DNA from: UBA668 sp038234785
GTDB taxonomy: Bacteria; Actinomycetota; Acidimicrobiia; Acidimicrobiales; Ilumatobacteraceae
DNA: 40,597 nt
Direction of reading: 5' to 3'
NCBI GenBank assembly: GCA_038234785.1
Contig: JBBQTC010000037.1
Location: 1 to 40,597, forward strand
Translations under genes and position numbers: made by a program
Notes under the pieces: model-generated
What the model was told of the DNA's origin: nothing
Database searches by the model: none
The model's input: the letters and a program-made list of their open reading frames with translations, nothing else
Shown here: positions 1 to 8,614 of the stretch, piece by piece
How the letters are laid out: each line of letters starts with the position of its first letter
Numbering within the stretch: the first letter of the stretch is position 1

Positions 1-597
1 GGACTCTGGGCAGCGGCCAGTCCGGCGCTGCGCCACCTCGCGGCCGGCGCCGAAGCGGCGGATTCGTGGGGCACGGATGGGCACAAGTGGCTGAACGTTC
101 CCTACGACTCCGGCTATGCATTCTGTGCGCACCCCGAGGCCCACCGAGCATCGATGGCGTACACCGCGGCCTACCTCACTGGTCAGGGCACCGGCTCGTT
201 GCGAGCGCCCGGCGACTTCGTGCTCGAGTCCTCGCGCCGGGCGCGTGGATTCGCCACGTGGGCGGCACTGCGACGGCTCGGCCGGTCCGGCGTCGCCGAT
301 CTGGTGGACCAGTGCTGCGGACTGGCCCGTCGCTTCGCCGAGCAGCTCGACGCGATCGACGGCGTCGAGGTGGTGAACGATGTCGTGCTCAATCAGGTGT
401 TGGTGCGCTTCGGGGACGACGCCACGACGGACGGGGTCATCGAGCGGGTCCAGGCGTCGGGGGAGTGCTGGATGGGAGGGACCACCTGGCACGAGATGCG
501 GCTGATGCGGATCTCGGTGTCGAGCTGGCAGACGACCGACGCCGACGTGGACCGTTCGGTTGCCGCGATCGCGGCGGCGTTGCGCGCCGTTCGCTGA
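1..597 (+). CDS. PLP-dependent decarboxylase/aminotransferase family protein, C-terminal part
   Basis: The reading frame is open from the first base and ends at TGA 595-597, so the N-terminus lies outside the window. The visible 198 residues begin just before a T-D-G-H-K-W-L stretch, the typical setting of the PLP-binding Schiff-base lysine in fold-type I group II decarboxylases (the aromatic-L-amino-acid decarboxylase-like family). It is followed by N-V-P-Y-D-S-G and the small C-terminal domain, with a late W-M-G-G-T-T-W motif and a closing helix. The substrate cannot be told from this fragment. It runs in the same direction as the HNH gene 41 bases downstream, with no sign of coupling. Confidence 0.8.
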   Translation, partial: GLWAAASPALRHLAAGAEAADSWGTDGHKWLNVPYDSGYAFCAHPEAHRASMAYTAAYLTGQGTGSLRAPGDFVLESSRRARGFATWAALRRLGRSGVADLVDQCCGLARRFAEQLDAIDGVEVVNDVVLNQVLVRFGDDATTDGVIERVQASGECWMGGTTWHEMRLMRISVSSWQTTDADVDRSVAAIAAALRAVR

Positions 598-638
598 CGC
601 CGGGCTTCTGTGTCACACCCTTCGTGGATGATGGGGGT

Positions 639-1859
639 ATGTCGTCGGAGTCGGTGATCGAGGAGTTGCACGGTGTGGTCGACCGCCTCGCGGCGCTCGA
701 TGCCGACGCACTGGATGCAGCAGAGCTGGGGGTACTCGTGGTTGCTGTCGAGCGGGAGCGATCGCGTCTGGCGGTGGCCGTCGCCGGAGCGCTCCACGCG
801 TGGGAGCGGGCAGGCCAGTGGGAGGCAGACGGATCGCTCCGGCCTCAGCTGGCGTTGGGGCGCGACACCCGTCGCGATCATCGGCTCGTACGCCGCGATC
901 TGCGGCGAGCCCGGATGTTGGCGCGGATGCCCCACACCCGGGCGGCCGTCCTCGCCGGTCGGCTGTCGCTCGATCACGTGGATCTGTTCCTGCAGCACGC
1001 GACCGCGGCACGATTCGAACTGTTCCTGGAGTCCGAGGCGTGGCTGGTCGAGCGTTGTGTGGCCTGTCCGTTGTTCGATGATGCCCGTCGCGAGGTGCAC
1101 TACTGGGCACAATGGGCCGACGACCAGCTGGGGCTGGGCCGCGATCGGCCCCGCCCCTCGACGCTGTACGCCTCGCGCGCCGAGGTCACCGGCGAGTGGC
1201 TTCTCGACGGGCATCTGTCGGCGATCGACGGGGAGATCGTCACCCGAGAGCTCCGCCGCCTGGCCCGCCAGATCCAACTCGACGACCGCCAGACTGGTCT
1301 CACCCGCACTCCCGCACAACGCCGCGCCGCGGCACTCGTGCGCATGGCGACCCGATCTGTCAACGCCACCGGGGTCACCGCCCGACCGTTGTTCGAGATC
1401 ATCGTCGGCGACGAGACCGCCCGCCACCTGTGCCAACTCGCATCGGGCACCGTTGTCCATCCCGATGACCTCACCGGACATCTCGATGCGGCGGTGATGG
1501 AGGTGTTCCTGTTCGGTGGGCAGAACACTGTGCTCGCCGTGTCCCGCCAACGCACGTTCCGTGGGGCGCTGCGGCGGGCGATCCAGGTCCGGGACCGCCG
1601 CTGCCAACACGACTCCGTCTGCCCGACTCCCGCCGATGTGTCCGACATCGATCACCGAACACCCGCGGCCCGGGGCGGGCCAACCAGCCAATTCAACGGA
1701 CGCGTCGGCTGTGTTCCCCACAACCGGCTGGCTCACCTGCACGACCACCCCGATCCCGTACCAGAACGACCGGTCACCACCCTCGACACCATCCGCTGCC
1801 GACTCCGCTGGCGCTACCTTCGCGACGAACCACCCGACCAGGTCGAGTCATCCGGATGA
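639..1859 (+). CDS. DUF222 domain protein with C-terminal HNH endonuclease domain
   Basis: This 406-residue protein has the helical DUF222 region (about residues 1-300) followed by an HNH nuclease fold near 325-380. The nuclease part shows R-D-R-R-C, D-I-D-H, G-G-P-T, F-N-G-R-V-G-C and a terminal P-H-N-R-L-A-H, so the expected His-Asn-His skeleton and zinc Cys residues are present. The family is abundant and multicopy in Actinobacteria, and its biological role is not established. The start at 639 is the first ATG that gives a normal DUF222 N-terminus. A GATGAT box at 627-632, six bases before it, resembles the leaderless -10 seen elsewhere in this window but has a mismatch at its first base. 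Its stop overlaps the convergent lipoprotein gene by 12 bases. Confidence 0.85.
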   Translation: MSSESVIEELHGVVDRLAALDADALDAAELGVLVVAVERERSRLAVAVAGALHAWERAGQWEADGSLRPQLALGRDTRRDHRLVRRDLRRARMLARMPHTRAAVLAGRLSLDHVDLFLQHATAARFELFLESEAWLVERCVACPLFDDARREVHYWAQWADDQLGLGRDRPRPSTLYASRAEVTGEWLLDGHLSAIDGEIVTRELRRLARQIQLDDRQTGLTRTPAQRRAAALVRMATRSVNATGVTARPLFEIIVGDETARHLCQLASGTVVHPDDLTGHLDAAVMEVFLFGGQNTVLAVSRQRTFRGALRRAIQVRDRRCQHDSVCPTPADVSDIDHRTPAARGGPTSQFNGRVGCVPHNRLAHLHDHPDPVPERPVTTLDTIRCRLRWRYLRDEPPDQVESSG

Positions 1860-2810
1860 TGGCTGACCGAGTTCGCTGATGCCCACGCCGCAGGTCGTCT
1901 CGAGGGGGACCGCCACGTCGACGAACTCGATGGACGGCCACGCAAGGTGGATCCGGATCGAGGGCAAAGGGCTCGCCGGATGGGCGTCGTCCAGACACCC
2001 GGTTCCGGTGCCGAGGTAGAGCAGCTCGGAGTCGCCGGGCGCGAGGACATGGTCACGTCGCAGGGGCGGGTCGCCGAAGTAGGTCCCGCGAGAGCTGCTG
2101 AGCGGAACGGCCGCTCCATCGCTGCCAACGCCTTCGATCCATTCCGGCTGAGCGAGCAGGCAGCGACGGTCGCCGACGTTGGTGAAGGTCACCTCGGTCA
2201 GGTAGTTGCTCATCGCGCCGTCGCTCGCTGCCACCCCCGTCCCTTCGATGTCCGCACCGGTGCACAGCGTCGGCCCATCGATGACGACCGTCGAGGAGCT
2301 GTCGAATCCGTACACGATCAAGCCATAGTCGCCGGGGTTCACGGCAGGCACCGTGAACGACGCATGGAACGTGGCGGTCGCACCGGGCTGGATGTCCACC
2401 GATGCTGCGGTCTCCAACGTCCACTTCGCCGCGCCGCCGTGGAGCACGAGCATGGGTGACTGCACGTGCTCCATTCCAACCCCGGTGTTGGTGAGCGTGA
2501 CGTCGGCCTCACCGTGTCCGCCGGTGCACCAGCTGTCGCCGATCGGTGTGATCGTCGCCGTGATCGGCTGAGCGTTCGGTACGACGGTGTGCATCGACCC
2601 GATCTGGTCGTAGTCCGTGGTCACCTCGACGGCCGACCAATCGCTCGGTGGGTCCATCGACGAAGGCACCGCCGAGGTCACCGCCGGGGTCGTGGCGATG
2701 GTGATGGTGGTCTCGGACGGAACGAGTGTCGCCGATCGGGACGTACCGCAGGCGGTCCCGGCCAGGAGGCTCAGCGCTGCGGCGGTCACACCGAGCAGCC
2801 GCCGGACCAC
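1848..2810 (-). CDS. Secreted lipoprotein with DUF4232-like repeats
   Basis: A predicted 320-residue lipoprotein. The N-terminus has two arginines, a hydrophobic helix and the lipobox L-A-G-T-A-C, with Cys near residue 21. A Thr/Ser/Pro-rich linker follows, then two related beta-rich segments (about residues 75-180 and 185-310), each with Cys residues and the T-N-T-G or T-N-V-G turn of DUF4232-like domains. The GTG at 2810 is chosen because it puts the signal peptide at the start; no ATG precedes the lipobox. It begins inside the end of the MOSC gene (25-base overlap), so it is probably the last gene of the tkt operon. Function unknown; it acts outside the membrane. DUF4232 is a call by eye. 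Confidence 0.7.
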   Translation of the reverse strand: MVRRLLGVTAAALSLLAGTACGTSRSATLVPSETTITIATTPAVTSAVPSSMDPPSDWSAVEVTTDYDQIGSMHTVVPNAQPITATITPIGDSWCTGGHGEADVTLTNTGVGMEHVQSPMLVLHGGAAKWTLETAASVDIQPGATATFHASFTVPAVNPGDYGLIVYGFDSSSTVVIDGPTLCTGADIEGTGVAASDGAMSNYLTEVTFTNVGDRRCLLAQPEWIEGVGSDGAAVPLSSSRGTYFGDPPLRRDHVLAPGDSELLYLGTGTGCLDDAHPASPLPSIRIHLAWPSIEFVDVAVPLETTCGVGISELGQPSSG

Positions 2811-3643
2811 AACGGTCGGACCTCGTCGCCCTCGCTGATGACGCCGGGCTGGACCACGTTGGCGTAGACACCGACGGCCTGGCCGAGGTCGCGCACGACG
2901 TGGCGGAGGATGGCTCGGTCCTGGGGGATGTCGGCCGTGACCTCCTTGGTGATCGCCGCGCATCGTGGGCAGTCGTTGACGACCTCGATGATGGCGCTCC
3001 CGACAGCGAACCGGCGTCCGGCCCAGCCGAACTCGGGGTGGCCGGGTTCGTCACCGGTGTCGACCACGAAGCTCGGTCGGAAGCGGCGGACGTCGATCAC
3101 CGATCCGGGCACGGCCTCGGCCATCGATCGCACGGCGGAGGTGGTCATGATCATCAGCGGGAAGCAGTCGTAGAAGGTGCCCGGCGGTGTCTCGAACTCG
3201 AGGATGTCGGGGCCGAACTTGGTGAAGTCGGGGAGCGGCTCCTCGTCGTCGCGGCCGAAGATCGCCCGGAGGTCGGCCATCGGGTCGGGTGACGCCGGTG
3301 CCGGCTTGCGGCGGTAGAAGTCGAGCTCGTCCGCCGGATGCAGCGCTTCGAGGACGACAGCCCGGCCGAGTTCCGCGGACAGCACGTCGTCGACATCGGG
3401 GTCGGTGGACGACACGGTTCGACCGTCGGGCAACGCAATGACGACGCCACCCTCGACGGTCGACTCGGCAGCCAGCCGCATGATGCCGGGAGTCTGGCGG
3501 GTGTTGGCGACGATGTCTCGATCGCACTCCCGCAACGCCCAGGTTCGGTCGCCGACCAGTCCGAGCGGAGAAAGCTCGGTCGATGGCACCGTTGCGCCGA
3601 TCATCGACTTCACCGGGTACTGCCAGATCTCGTGCACTCGCAT
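2786..3643 (-). CDS. MOSC domain-containing protein
   Basis: This 285-residue protein has an N-terminal MOSC beta-barrel (starting M-R-V-H-E-I-W-Q-Y-P-V-K-S-M, then G-D-R-T-W-A-L) and a C-terminal MOSC domain with F-R-P-S-F-V-V-D and N-D-C-P-R-C. That Cys lies where mARC/MoCo-sulfurase C-terminal proteins bind molybdenum cofactor. The expected role is a molybdenum-cofactor or sulfur-transfer enzyme reducing or detoxifying N-hydroxylated or similar compounds; the substrate is unknown. A strong Shine-Dalgarno AGGAGG lies 5-6 bases upstream of the ATG and partly overlaps the stop codon of the preceding LOG gene, which indicates translation as part of the tkt-tal-LOG operon. Confidence 0.85.
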   Translation of the reverse strand: MRVHEIWQYPVKSMIGATVPSTELSPLGLVGDRTWALRECDRDIVANTRQTPGIMRLAAESTVEGGVVIALPDGRTVSSTDPDVDDVLSAELGRAVVLEALHPADELDFYRRKPAPASPDPMADLRAIFGRDDEEPLPDFTKFGPDILEFETPPGTFYDCFPLMIMTTSAVRSMAEAVPGSVIDVRRFRPSFVVDTGDEPGHPEFGWAGRRFAVGSAIIEVVNDCPRCAAITKEVTADIPQDRAILRHVVRDLGQAVGVYANVVQPGVISEGDEVRPLWSGGCSV

Positions 3644-3651
3644 GTGTCCTC

Positions 3652-4671
3652 CTAGTCGACGAAGCGGTTGCAGGTGTCGATCATGTCACGGAGATCGCCG
3701 TACCCGTGCTTGGCGAACACGAACGTGATCCGATGGAGGTCGAGCCGGTCGTTCTCCTTGCGCTCGGGCCCGAACGGTTCGGTGGCGTGGATCACCCCGC
3801 TCTTGCACAGGTGGCCGAACCGCTCGTTGAGCAGGGCGATCTGCGCCGGCGTGGGAGCAACACGCAGACGGATGATCACGGCGTCGCCGACATACCGCAA
3901 CGAGTCGTAGTTGCGGTAGAAGCCGAGGATCTCCTGCACCGCGACGTCGCAGTCGTCGGTGATGCGGTAGAGATGACGGTCGGCATCGGCCACCAGACCA
4001 CGGGCGACGAGTTGCTGGCGGACGAACGCGTCGACGGTCTCCCAGTACGGGTCACCCGGCACGTCGAGGAACACGATCGGTACCGGCACGCCCTTGCCGG
4101 TCTGGGTCAGCGTGAGCAGCTCGAACGTCTCGTCGAGGGTGCCGAACCCGCCGGGGAGGCACACGAAGCCCTTGCTCTCCTTGATCAGCATCAGCTTGCG
4201 GGTGAAGAAGTACTTCATGCTCACGTACTTCGCGTCGCCGGCGATGATCGCATTGGCGCTCTGCTCGAACGGGAGTCTGATCGAGACCCCGATCGAGTGC
4301 TCGCGCCCGGCTCCCTCCATCCCGGCCATCATGATTCCGGGCCCGGCGCCGGTGATCACCATCCACCCTTCCTCGGCCAGGCGATGCGCAACCTCGCGCG
4401 CCGCGGCGTACAGCGGATCATGCTCCTGAGTACGCGCCGACCCGAAGATCGTCACCTTGGGATGGCCCTGCGACCCTGCGAACATCGCGAACGCGTTCCC
4501 CATCTCCTCGACGGCCGCCGCTGCGATCTTCAGGTCGAGGGTGTCGGGGTGCCGGGTGACGAGGTCCACCGCCGCCCGCAGCAGTTGCTGCGCATGCCGC
4601 CGATCGGCGCTCGGCGGGAACGAGTCGAGGAGCGGCGCGAAGAGGTCGTCGGCGGGGTGGCTGTCGGTCAC
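3652..4671 (-). CDS. LOG family (TIGR00730) nucleoside-5'-monophosphate phosphoribohydrolase-like protein
   Basis: This 339-residue protein has a Rossmann-like lysine-decarboxylase-like fold. It shows I-F-G-S-A-R, T-G-A-G-P-G-I-M and the family signature P-G-G-F-G-T-L-D-E, plus the F-T-R-K segment supplying the conserved Arg. LOG proteins cleave a nucleoside monophosphate to base and ribose 5-phosphate; many bacterial members are annotated only by family. It is longer than minimal LOG proteins (about 190 residues), with helical extensions at both ends. The GTG start at 4671 overlaps the tal stop in a GTGA arrangement, so the two are translationally coupled. In this operon the ribose 5-phosphate released could feed transketolase; that link is inference. 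Confidence 0.85.
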   Translation of the reverse strand: MTDSHPADDLFAPLLDSFPPSADRRHAQQLLRAAVDLVTRHPDTLDLKIAAAAVEEMGNAFAMFAGSQGHPKVTIFGSARTQEHDPLYAAAREVAHRLAEEGWMVITGAGPGIMMAGMEGAGREHSIGVSIRLPFEQSANAIIAGDAKYVSMKYFFTRKLMLIKESKGFVCLPGGFGTLDETFELLTLTQTGKGVPVPIVFLDVPGDPYWETVDAFVRQQLVARGLVADADRHLYRITDDCDVAVQEILGFYRNYDSLRYVGDAVIIRLRVAPTPAQIALLNERFGHLCKSGVIHATEPFGPERKENDRLDLHRITFVFAKHGYGDLRDMIDTCNRFVD

Positions 4672-5768
4672 AGGGTGGCGGCCTTGTCGGCCAGTGCGTC
4701 GAGGAGCTCGTCGAAGCTCTTCTGGAAGCTGGCGACACCGTCGCGCTCCAGCTTGTCGGCCACGTCGTCGAGATCGACCCCGACGTCGGTGATCGCCTGC
4801 CACTGCGCGGCCGCCTCGTCGATGTCGGCATCGATGGTGCGGGCAAGGGTGCCGTGATCGGCGAAGGCCTCGATGGTGGCGTCGGGCAGCGTGTTGACGG
4901 TCTTCGGTCCGATCAACTGATCGACGTACAGCGTGTCGGGGTACGCGGGGTTCTTGGTGGAGGTGCTGGCCCACAGCGGGCGCTGGGGCACCGCCCCGTT
5001 GGCGGCGAGGGCGTCCCATCGCGGGCCGCTGAAGGTGCGCTGGAATGCCTGGTAGGCGAGCTTGCCCTGGGCGACGGCCGCCTTGCCCTTCAGCGCCAAC
5101 GCCGCCGGAGTGCCGATCGCGTCGAGACGGGCGTCGACCTCGGTGTCGACCCTGCTGATGAAGAAGCTGGCCACGCTGGCGACGTGGGCCAGATCGGCAT
5201 TGACGGTGCCCGCGTACTGCTCGAGGCCGTCGATGTAGGCGTCCATCACCTTCTGGTACCGGTCGAGGCTGAAGATCAGGGTGACGTTGATGTTGCGTCC
5301 CTCGGAGATCATCTGACGGATGGCGCCGACGCCTTCCTCGGTGCCGGGGATCTTCACCATCAGATTGGGGCGATTCACGGTCTCGTGGAGGTGTCGGGCG
5401 GCCTCGGTGGTGCCGGGGCCGTCGTGCGCGAGCGAGGGAGCGACCTCCACGCTGACGAACCCGTCGCCGCCGTAGCTGTCGTGGTACACCGGCGCGAAGT
5501 GGTCGAGCGCGCCGTTGATGTCCTGCAGCACCATCGCCCAGTAGTGATCGAGGGTCGCGCCCCCGCCCTGGACGAGCTCACGGAACTGCTCGTCGTAGTC
5601 CTCGGAGCCCTGGATGGCCTTCTGGAAGATGGTGGGGTTGCTGGTCAGGCCGCGGATCCCGTGACCGATGAGACGCTCCAGTTCACCACCCGTGAGGTAG
5701 CTGCGCTTGAGGTTGTCGAGCCATGGGCTCTGCCCGAACTCGTGGTACAGATGTGCGAGACGATCCAT
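4668..5768 (-). CDS. tal: Transaldolase
   Basis: This 366-residue transaldolase of the actinobacterial type carries T-S-N-P-T-I-F near residue 45, L-M-V-K-I-P-G-T, N-V-T-L-I-F-S and the Schiff-base lysine in L-W-A-S-T-S-T-K-N-P. It moves a dihydroxyacetone unit between sedoheptulose 7-phosphate and glyceraldehyde 3-phosphate in the non-oxidative pentose phosphate pathway. The ATG at 5768 has AAGGGG five bases upstream. A GTG two codons earlier (5774) overlaps the tkt stop and is an alternative start. Directly downstream of tkt and coupled to the LOG gene, so these act as one operon. Confidence 0.95.
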   Translation of the reverse strand: MDRLAHLYHEFGQSPWLDNLKRSYLTGGELERLIGHGIRGLTSNPTIFQKAIQGSEDYDEQFRELVQGGGATLDHYWAMVLQDINGALDHFAPVYHDSYGGDGFVSVEVAPSLAHDGPGTTEAARHLHETVNRPNLMVKIPGTEEGVGAIRQMISEGRNINVTLIFSLDRYQKVMDAYIDGLEQYAGTVNADLAHVASVASFFISRVDTEVDARLDAIGTPAALALKGKAAVAQGKLAYQAFQRTFSGPRWDALAANGAVPQRPLWASTSTKNPAYPDTLYVDQLIGPKTVNTLPDATIEAFADHGTLARTIDADIDEAAAQWQAITDVGVDLDDVADKLERDGVASFQKSFDELLDALADKAATL

Positions 5769-5770
5769 GG

Positions 5771-7738
5771 TCACCCCTTCGTTCCGGCCAGCGCGGTGGC
5801 ACGTGCCACGACGTTGGCGACATTGAGACCGAGCTTGTCCATCACGAGCGGGCCGGGCGCGCTCGCCCCGAACCGATCGATGCCGATGCTGTCGTCGGCC
5901 CACCGGGCCCATCCGAACGTGACAGCGGCCTCGACCGAAAGCACGGGCACCCCTGGTGGGAGGACCTCGTTGCGGTATGTGGTCGGCTGTGCTTCGAAGC
6001 GGTCCCAGGACGGCAGGCTGACGACGCGGGCGCGCACGCCGTCGCCGGCGAGCACCTCGGCGGCCTCCACGCAGAGGCTGACCTCGCTCCCGGTGGCGAG
6101 GAGGATCACCTGTGCGTCATCGGCGTGGACGACCACGGCGGCGCCAGTGGCCACCGCAGATCCGTCGGTGCAGACCTTGACGTTCTGACGGGTGAGCACG
6201 AGTGCGGTGGGGCCGTCGTGCTCGACAGCGGCCCGGAACGCAGCGGACGTCTCGTTGGCATCGGCCGGCCGGATCACCTGGAGGTGAGGGATGGCCCGAA
6301 GCGTGGCGATGTGTTCGACCGGCTGGTGCGTCGGCCCGTCCTCTCCGACCCCGACCGAGTCGTGGGTGAAGACGAAGATGACCTTGGCGCCGCTCAACGA
6401 TGCGAGTCGTACCGGCGGGCGCATGTAATCGAGGAAGACGAAGAACGTCCCCCCTGCGGGGAGCACCCCACCGTGGAGCGCCGCGCCCACCATCGCCGAG
6501 CCCATGGCGTGCTCGCGGATGCCGTAGTAGATCTGTCGCCCCTCGGGGTGCTCCGGGGAGTTCGCGACCTGGCCGGCGAGCTTGGTGCCCGTGTTGCCGG
6601 TGAGGTCCGCGGCACCGGCAACGAGCCCTGGCACGTTGGTGAGTGACGCATTGAACGCCTTCTCGATGGCGACCCGAGTCGCGATGTTCTCTCCGAGCGC
6701 GTAGCGGGGGAGCGCGTCCTGCCATCCGGGAAGACCGGTCGCGCCCCAACACGCGTCCCATGCCGCCCGGTCGACCGAACTCGCGTCGAAGCGCTCCTGC
6801 CACTCGGCGCGGGCCACTGCGCCGCGGGTCGCGCAGTGCTCGCGGTAGGAGGCGACGAGATCGGTCGGTGCCCAGAACGACTCGTCGGGGATGCCCATCA
6901 CCGCCTTGGTGCGGCTGATCTGCTCGGGGGTGAACGGGTTGCCGTGCGCCTCATGGTGATCGGTGAGATCGGGGCTGGGGGCACCGATGTGGGACCGCAG
7001 GATGAGGAGGCTCGGACGGTCGGTGACGGCCATCGCGTCACCGAGCGCGGCCTCGAGCGCGTCGCAGTCGTCGGCGATCTCGCCGAGATGCTCGACGTGC
7101 CACCCGTACGCCGCGAAACGCTCACCCACGTCGTCGCTGTACGCGAGGGCGGTGTCACCATCGATCGTGATGTGGTTGTCGTCGTAGATGCACACGAGGT
7201 TGCCCAGCTGCTGGTGGCCCGCGAGCGACGCCGCCTCGTGGCTGACGCCTTCCATGAAGCACCCGTCGCCGGCGATCACGAACGTGTGGTGCTGCTGCAC
7301 GTCGGCACCGAACATGCCGCGGAGGTGACGCTCGGCGAAGGCCATGCCCACTGCATTGGCGAATCCCTGCCCGAGCGGACCGGTGGTGACCTCGACACCG
7401 GCCGTGTGGCCGACCTCGGGATGACCTGGCGTTGCTGAACCCCACTGGCGGAACTGCTCGATGTCGCTCAGTTCCAACCCGTAGCCGGACAGGAACAGCA
7501 TCGAGTACTGGAGAATGCTGGCGTGCCCGTTGGAGAGGATGAATCGGTCCCGGTCGGGCCAGTGCGGATCGCCGGGATCGTGGCGCATGATCCGCGAATA
7601 CAGGACGTGGGCAAGCGGCGCGAGCGCCATCGCCGTGCCCTGGTGGCCGCTCTTCGCCTTGAGCGGAGCGTCCATCGCGAAGCCGCGGATGAGGGAGATG
7701 GCCTGCTGTTCTTCTTCGGGGGTGAGCGTGTGGGGCAC
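5771..7738 (-). CDS. tkt: Transketolase
   Basis: This 655-residue, full-length transketolase has the early F-A-M-D-A-P-L-K-A-K-S-G-H-Q-G-T, then S-N-G-H-A-S, G-P-L-G-Q-G, and the thiamine-diphosphate motif G-D-G-C-F-M-E-G followed by the D-N-N-type D-D-N-H-I-T-I-D-G. The middle domain has T-H-D-S-V-G-V-G-E-D-G-P-T-H-Q-P. It transfers ketol units in the non-oxidative pentose phosphate pathway. The start is GTG. A TAAGGT -10 box lies six bases upstream, so the operon is probably transcribed as a leaderless mRNA. First gene of tkt-tal-LOG-MOSC-lipoprotein. Confidence 0.95.
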   Translation of the reverse strand: MPHTLTPEEEQQAISLIRGFAMDAPLKAKSGHQGTAMALAPLAHVLYSRIMRHDPGDPHWPDRDRFILSNGHASILQYSMLFLSGYGLELSDIEQFRQWGSATPGHPEVGHTAGVEVTTGPLGQGFANAVGMAFAERHLRGMFGADVQQHHTFVIAGDGCFMEGVSHEAASLAGHQQLGNLVCIYDDNHITIDGDTALAYSDDVGERFAAYGWHVEHLGEIADDCDALEAALGDAMAVTDRPSLLILRSHIGAPSPDLTDHHEAHGNPFTPEQISRTKAVMGIPDESFWAPTDLVASYREHCATRGAVARAEWQERFDASSVDRAAWDACWGATGLPGWQDALPRYALGENIATRVAIEKAFNASLTNVPGLVAGAADLTGNTGTKLAGQVANSPEHPEGRQIYYGIREHAMGSAMVGAALHGGVLPAGGTFFVFLDYMRPPVRLASLSGAKVIFVFTHDSVGVGEDGPTHQPVEHIATLRAIPHLQVIRPADANETSAAFRAAVEHDGPTALVLTRQNVKVCTDGSAVATGAAVVVHADDAQVILLATGSEVSLCVEAAEVLAGDGVRARVVSLPSWDRFEAQPTTYRNEVLPPGVPVLSVEAAVTFGWARWADDSIGIDRFGASAPGPLVMDKLGLNVANVVARATALAGTKG

Positions 7739-7744
7739 GACTCG

Positions 7745-7750
7745 ACCTTA
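7745..7750 (-). promoter_or_regulatory. Leaderless -10 box of tkt operon
   Basis: On the minus strand TAAGGT lies six bases before the GTG start of tkt. A -10 at this distance puts transcription start at the start codon. It fits the TANNNT pattern repeated at many unit-leading genes in this window. Confidence 0.6.
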
Positions 7751-7758
7751 CCGGCCGC

Positions 7759-8154
7759 TCAGGTGGGGGGCAGCAACGTGAAGGGGACGACGTGCCAGGG
7801 GCCCCGGTCGACGCGGCAATGAGCGATGATCTGTCGATACTCGTCGAACTCGAGCTCGCCGCGTACCAGTCGGTAGGTGAACTTGCCCGACTCGACGGTG
7901 AACGGGCTCACGTTGCGGGCGATCTGCTCGTCGTCCTCGGACATTCCCTTGCGGAAGACGACCTCGAACACGCCGCTGCCGCTCTCGCCGGGTGGACAGA
8001 AGATCAGCGCCACGAGATGCGGTGTGATGGTGACGGGAACCGGCGATGGCGCCGCCATCGAGAACATCGCGCCGGTGATGTCGATGCGAGTGGACGGCCC
8101 GGGCGCCTGTCGGACCTCGAAGTTCTCGACGAACAATGCGGAGACGATCTGCAT
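7759..8154 (-). CDS. Conserved hypothetical protein, DUF6941-like
   Basis: A 131-residue protein of mixed alpha/beta character without signal peptide or membrane segment. It starts M-Q-I-V-S-A-L-F-V-E-N-F-E-V, has central beta strands and ends L-L-P-P-T. The opening pattern resembles DUF6941-type proteins, a weak resemblance judged by eye. No catalytic motif was recognised. It is divergent from the PPOX gene with only 22 bases between the start codons, and both have -10 boxes inside that gap. Function unknown. Confidence 0.65.
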   Translation of the reverse strand: MQIVSALFVENFEVRQAPGPSTRIDITGAMFSMAAPSPVPVTITPHLVALIFCPPGESGSGVFEVVFRKGMSEDDEQIARNVSPFTVESGKFTYRLVRGELEFDEYRQIIAHCRVDRGPWHVVPFTLLPPT

Positions 8155-8160
8155 GCGAGG

Positions 8161-8170
8161 AGGGTACCGT
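8161..8170. promoter_or_regulatory. Overlapping divergent -10 boxes (hypothetical gene and PPOX gene)
   Basis: The ten bases AGGGTACCGT contain TACCGT on the plus strand (8165-8170), six bases before ATG 8177. On the minus strand they contain TACCCT (complement of 8161-8166), six bases before the ATG at 8154. The two hexamers share the central TA. Both genes would give leaderless transcripts. Confidence 0.6.
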
Positions 8171-8176
8171 TCACCA

Positions 8177-8614
8177 ATGGGCTACACCGCTGCTCCCGAA
8201 GGCTGGTGGCGCGAGTTCGTCGGCGCGTTGCCCGCTCGTACCGCCAAGCTCGCCGTCACCCGACTCGACGGAAGTCCGCACGTCGCACCCGTCTGGATCG
8301 ACCTCGATGGTGACGACGTCGTGTTCATGACGTCCGCCGAGACCATCAAGGGGAGATCCATCCTCCGCGACGGTCGGGTGTCGCTGTGCATCGACGACGA
8401 CCGTCCACCGTTTGCCTTCGTCACCATCAGTGGCACCGCCACGACGTCGACCGACCCTGACGAGCTCCTCCACTGGGGAACACGCATCGGTGGTCGCTAC
8501 ATGGGTGCGGATCAGGCCGACGAGTACGGCCGCCGCAACAGCGTGCCGCCGGAGATGGTGGTGCGCGTGACGGTGACCCACGTGGTCGCCGTCTACGACG
8601 TCGCCGAGTTCTAG
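8177..8614 (+). CDS. PPOX-class (split beta-barrel) F420-dependent oxidoreductase
   Basis: A 145-residue flavin-reductase-like beta-barrel protein. It shows A-K-L-A-V-T-R-L-D-G-S-P-H-V-A-P-V-W, the usual start of the barrel, then F-M-T-S-A-E-T-I-K-G-R, D-D-R-P-P-F-A-F-V and a late R-Y-M-G segment. Such proteins bind FMN or F420 as dimers; the basic residue in K-G-R and the size favour the F420-binding FDOR-B group. The substrate is unknown. Its ATG lies seven bases from a TACCGT box, in line with a leaderless transcript. It ends only a few bases before the convergent nagA gene, with which it overlaps. Confidence 0.85.
   Translation: MGYTAAPEGWWREFVGALPARTAKLAVTRLDGSPHVAPVWIDLDGDDVVFMTSAETIKGRSILRDGRVSLCIDDDRPPFAFVTISGTATTSTDPDELLHWGTRIGGRYMGADQADEYGRRNSVPPEMVVRVTVTHVVAVYDVAEF

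Noticed and set aside
639..1859. HNH protein as part of a mobile intron or insertion element
   Set aside because: No terminal repeats, transposase or intron structure; DUF222/HNH proteins are common chromosomal genes in Actinobacteria.
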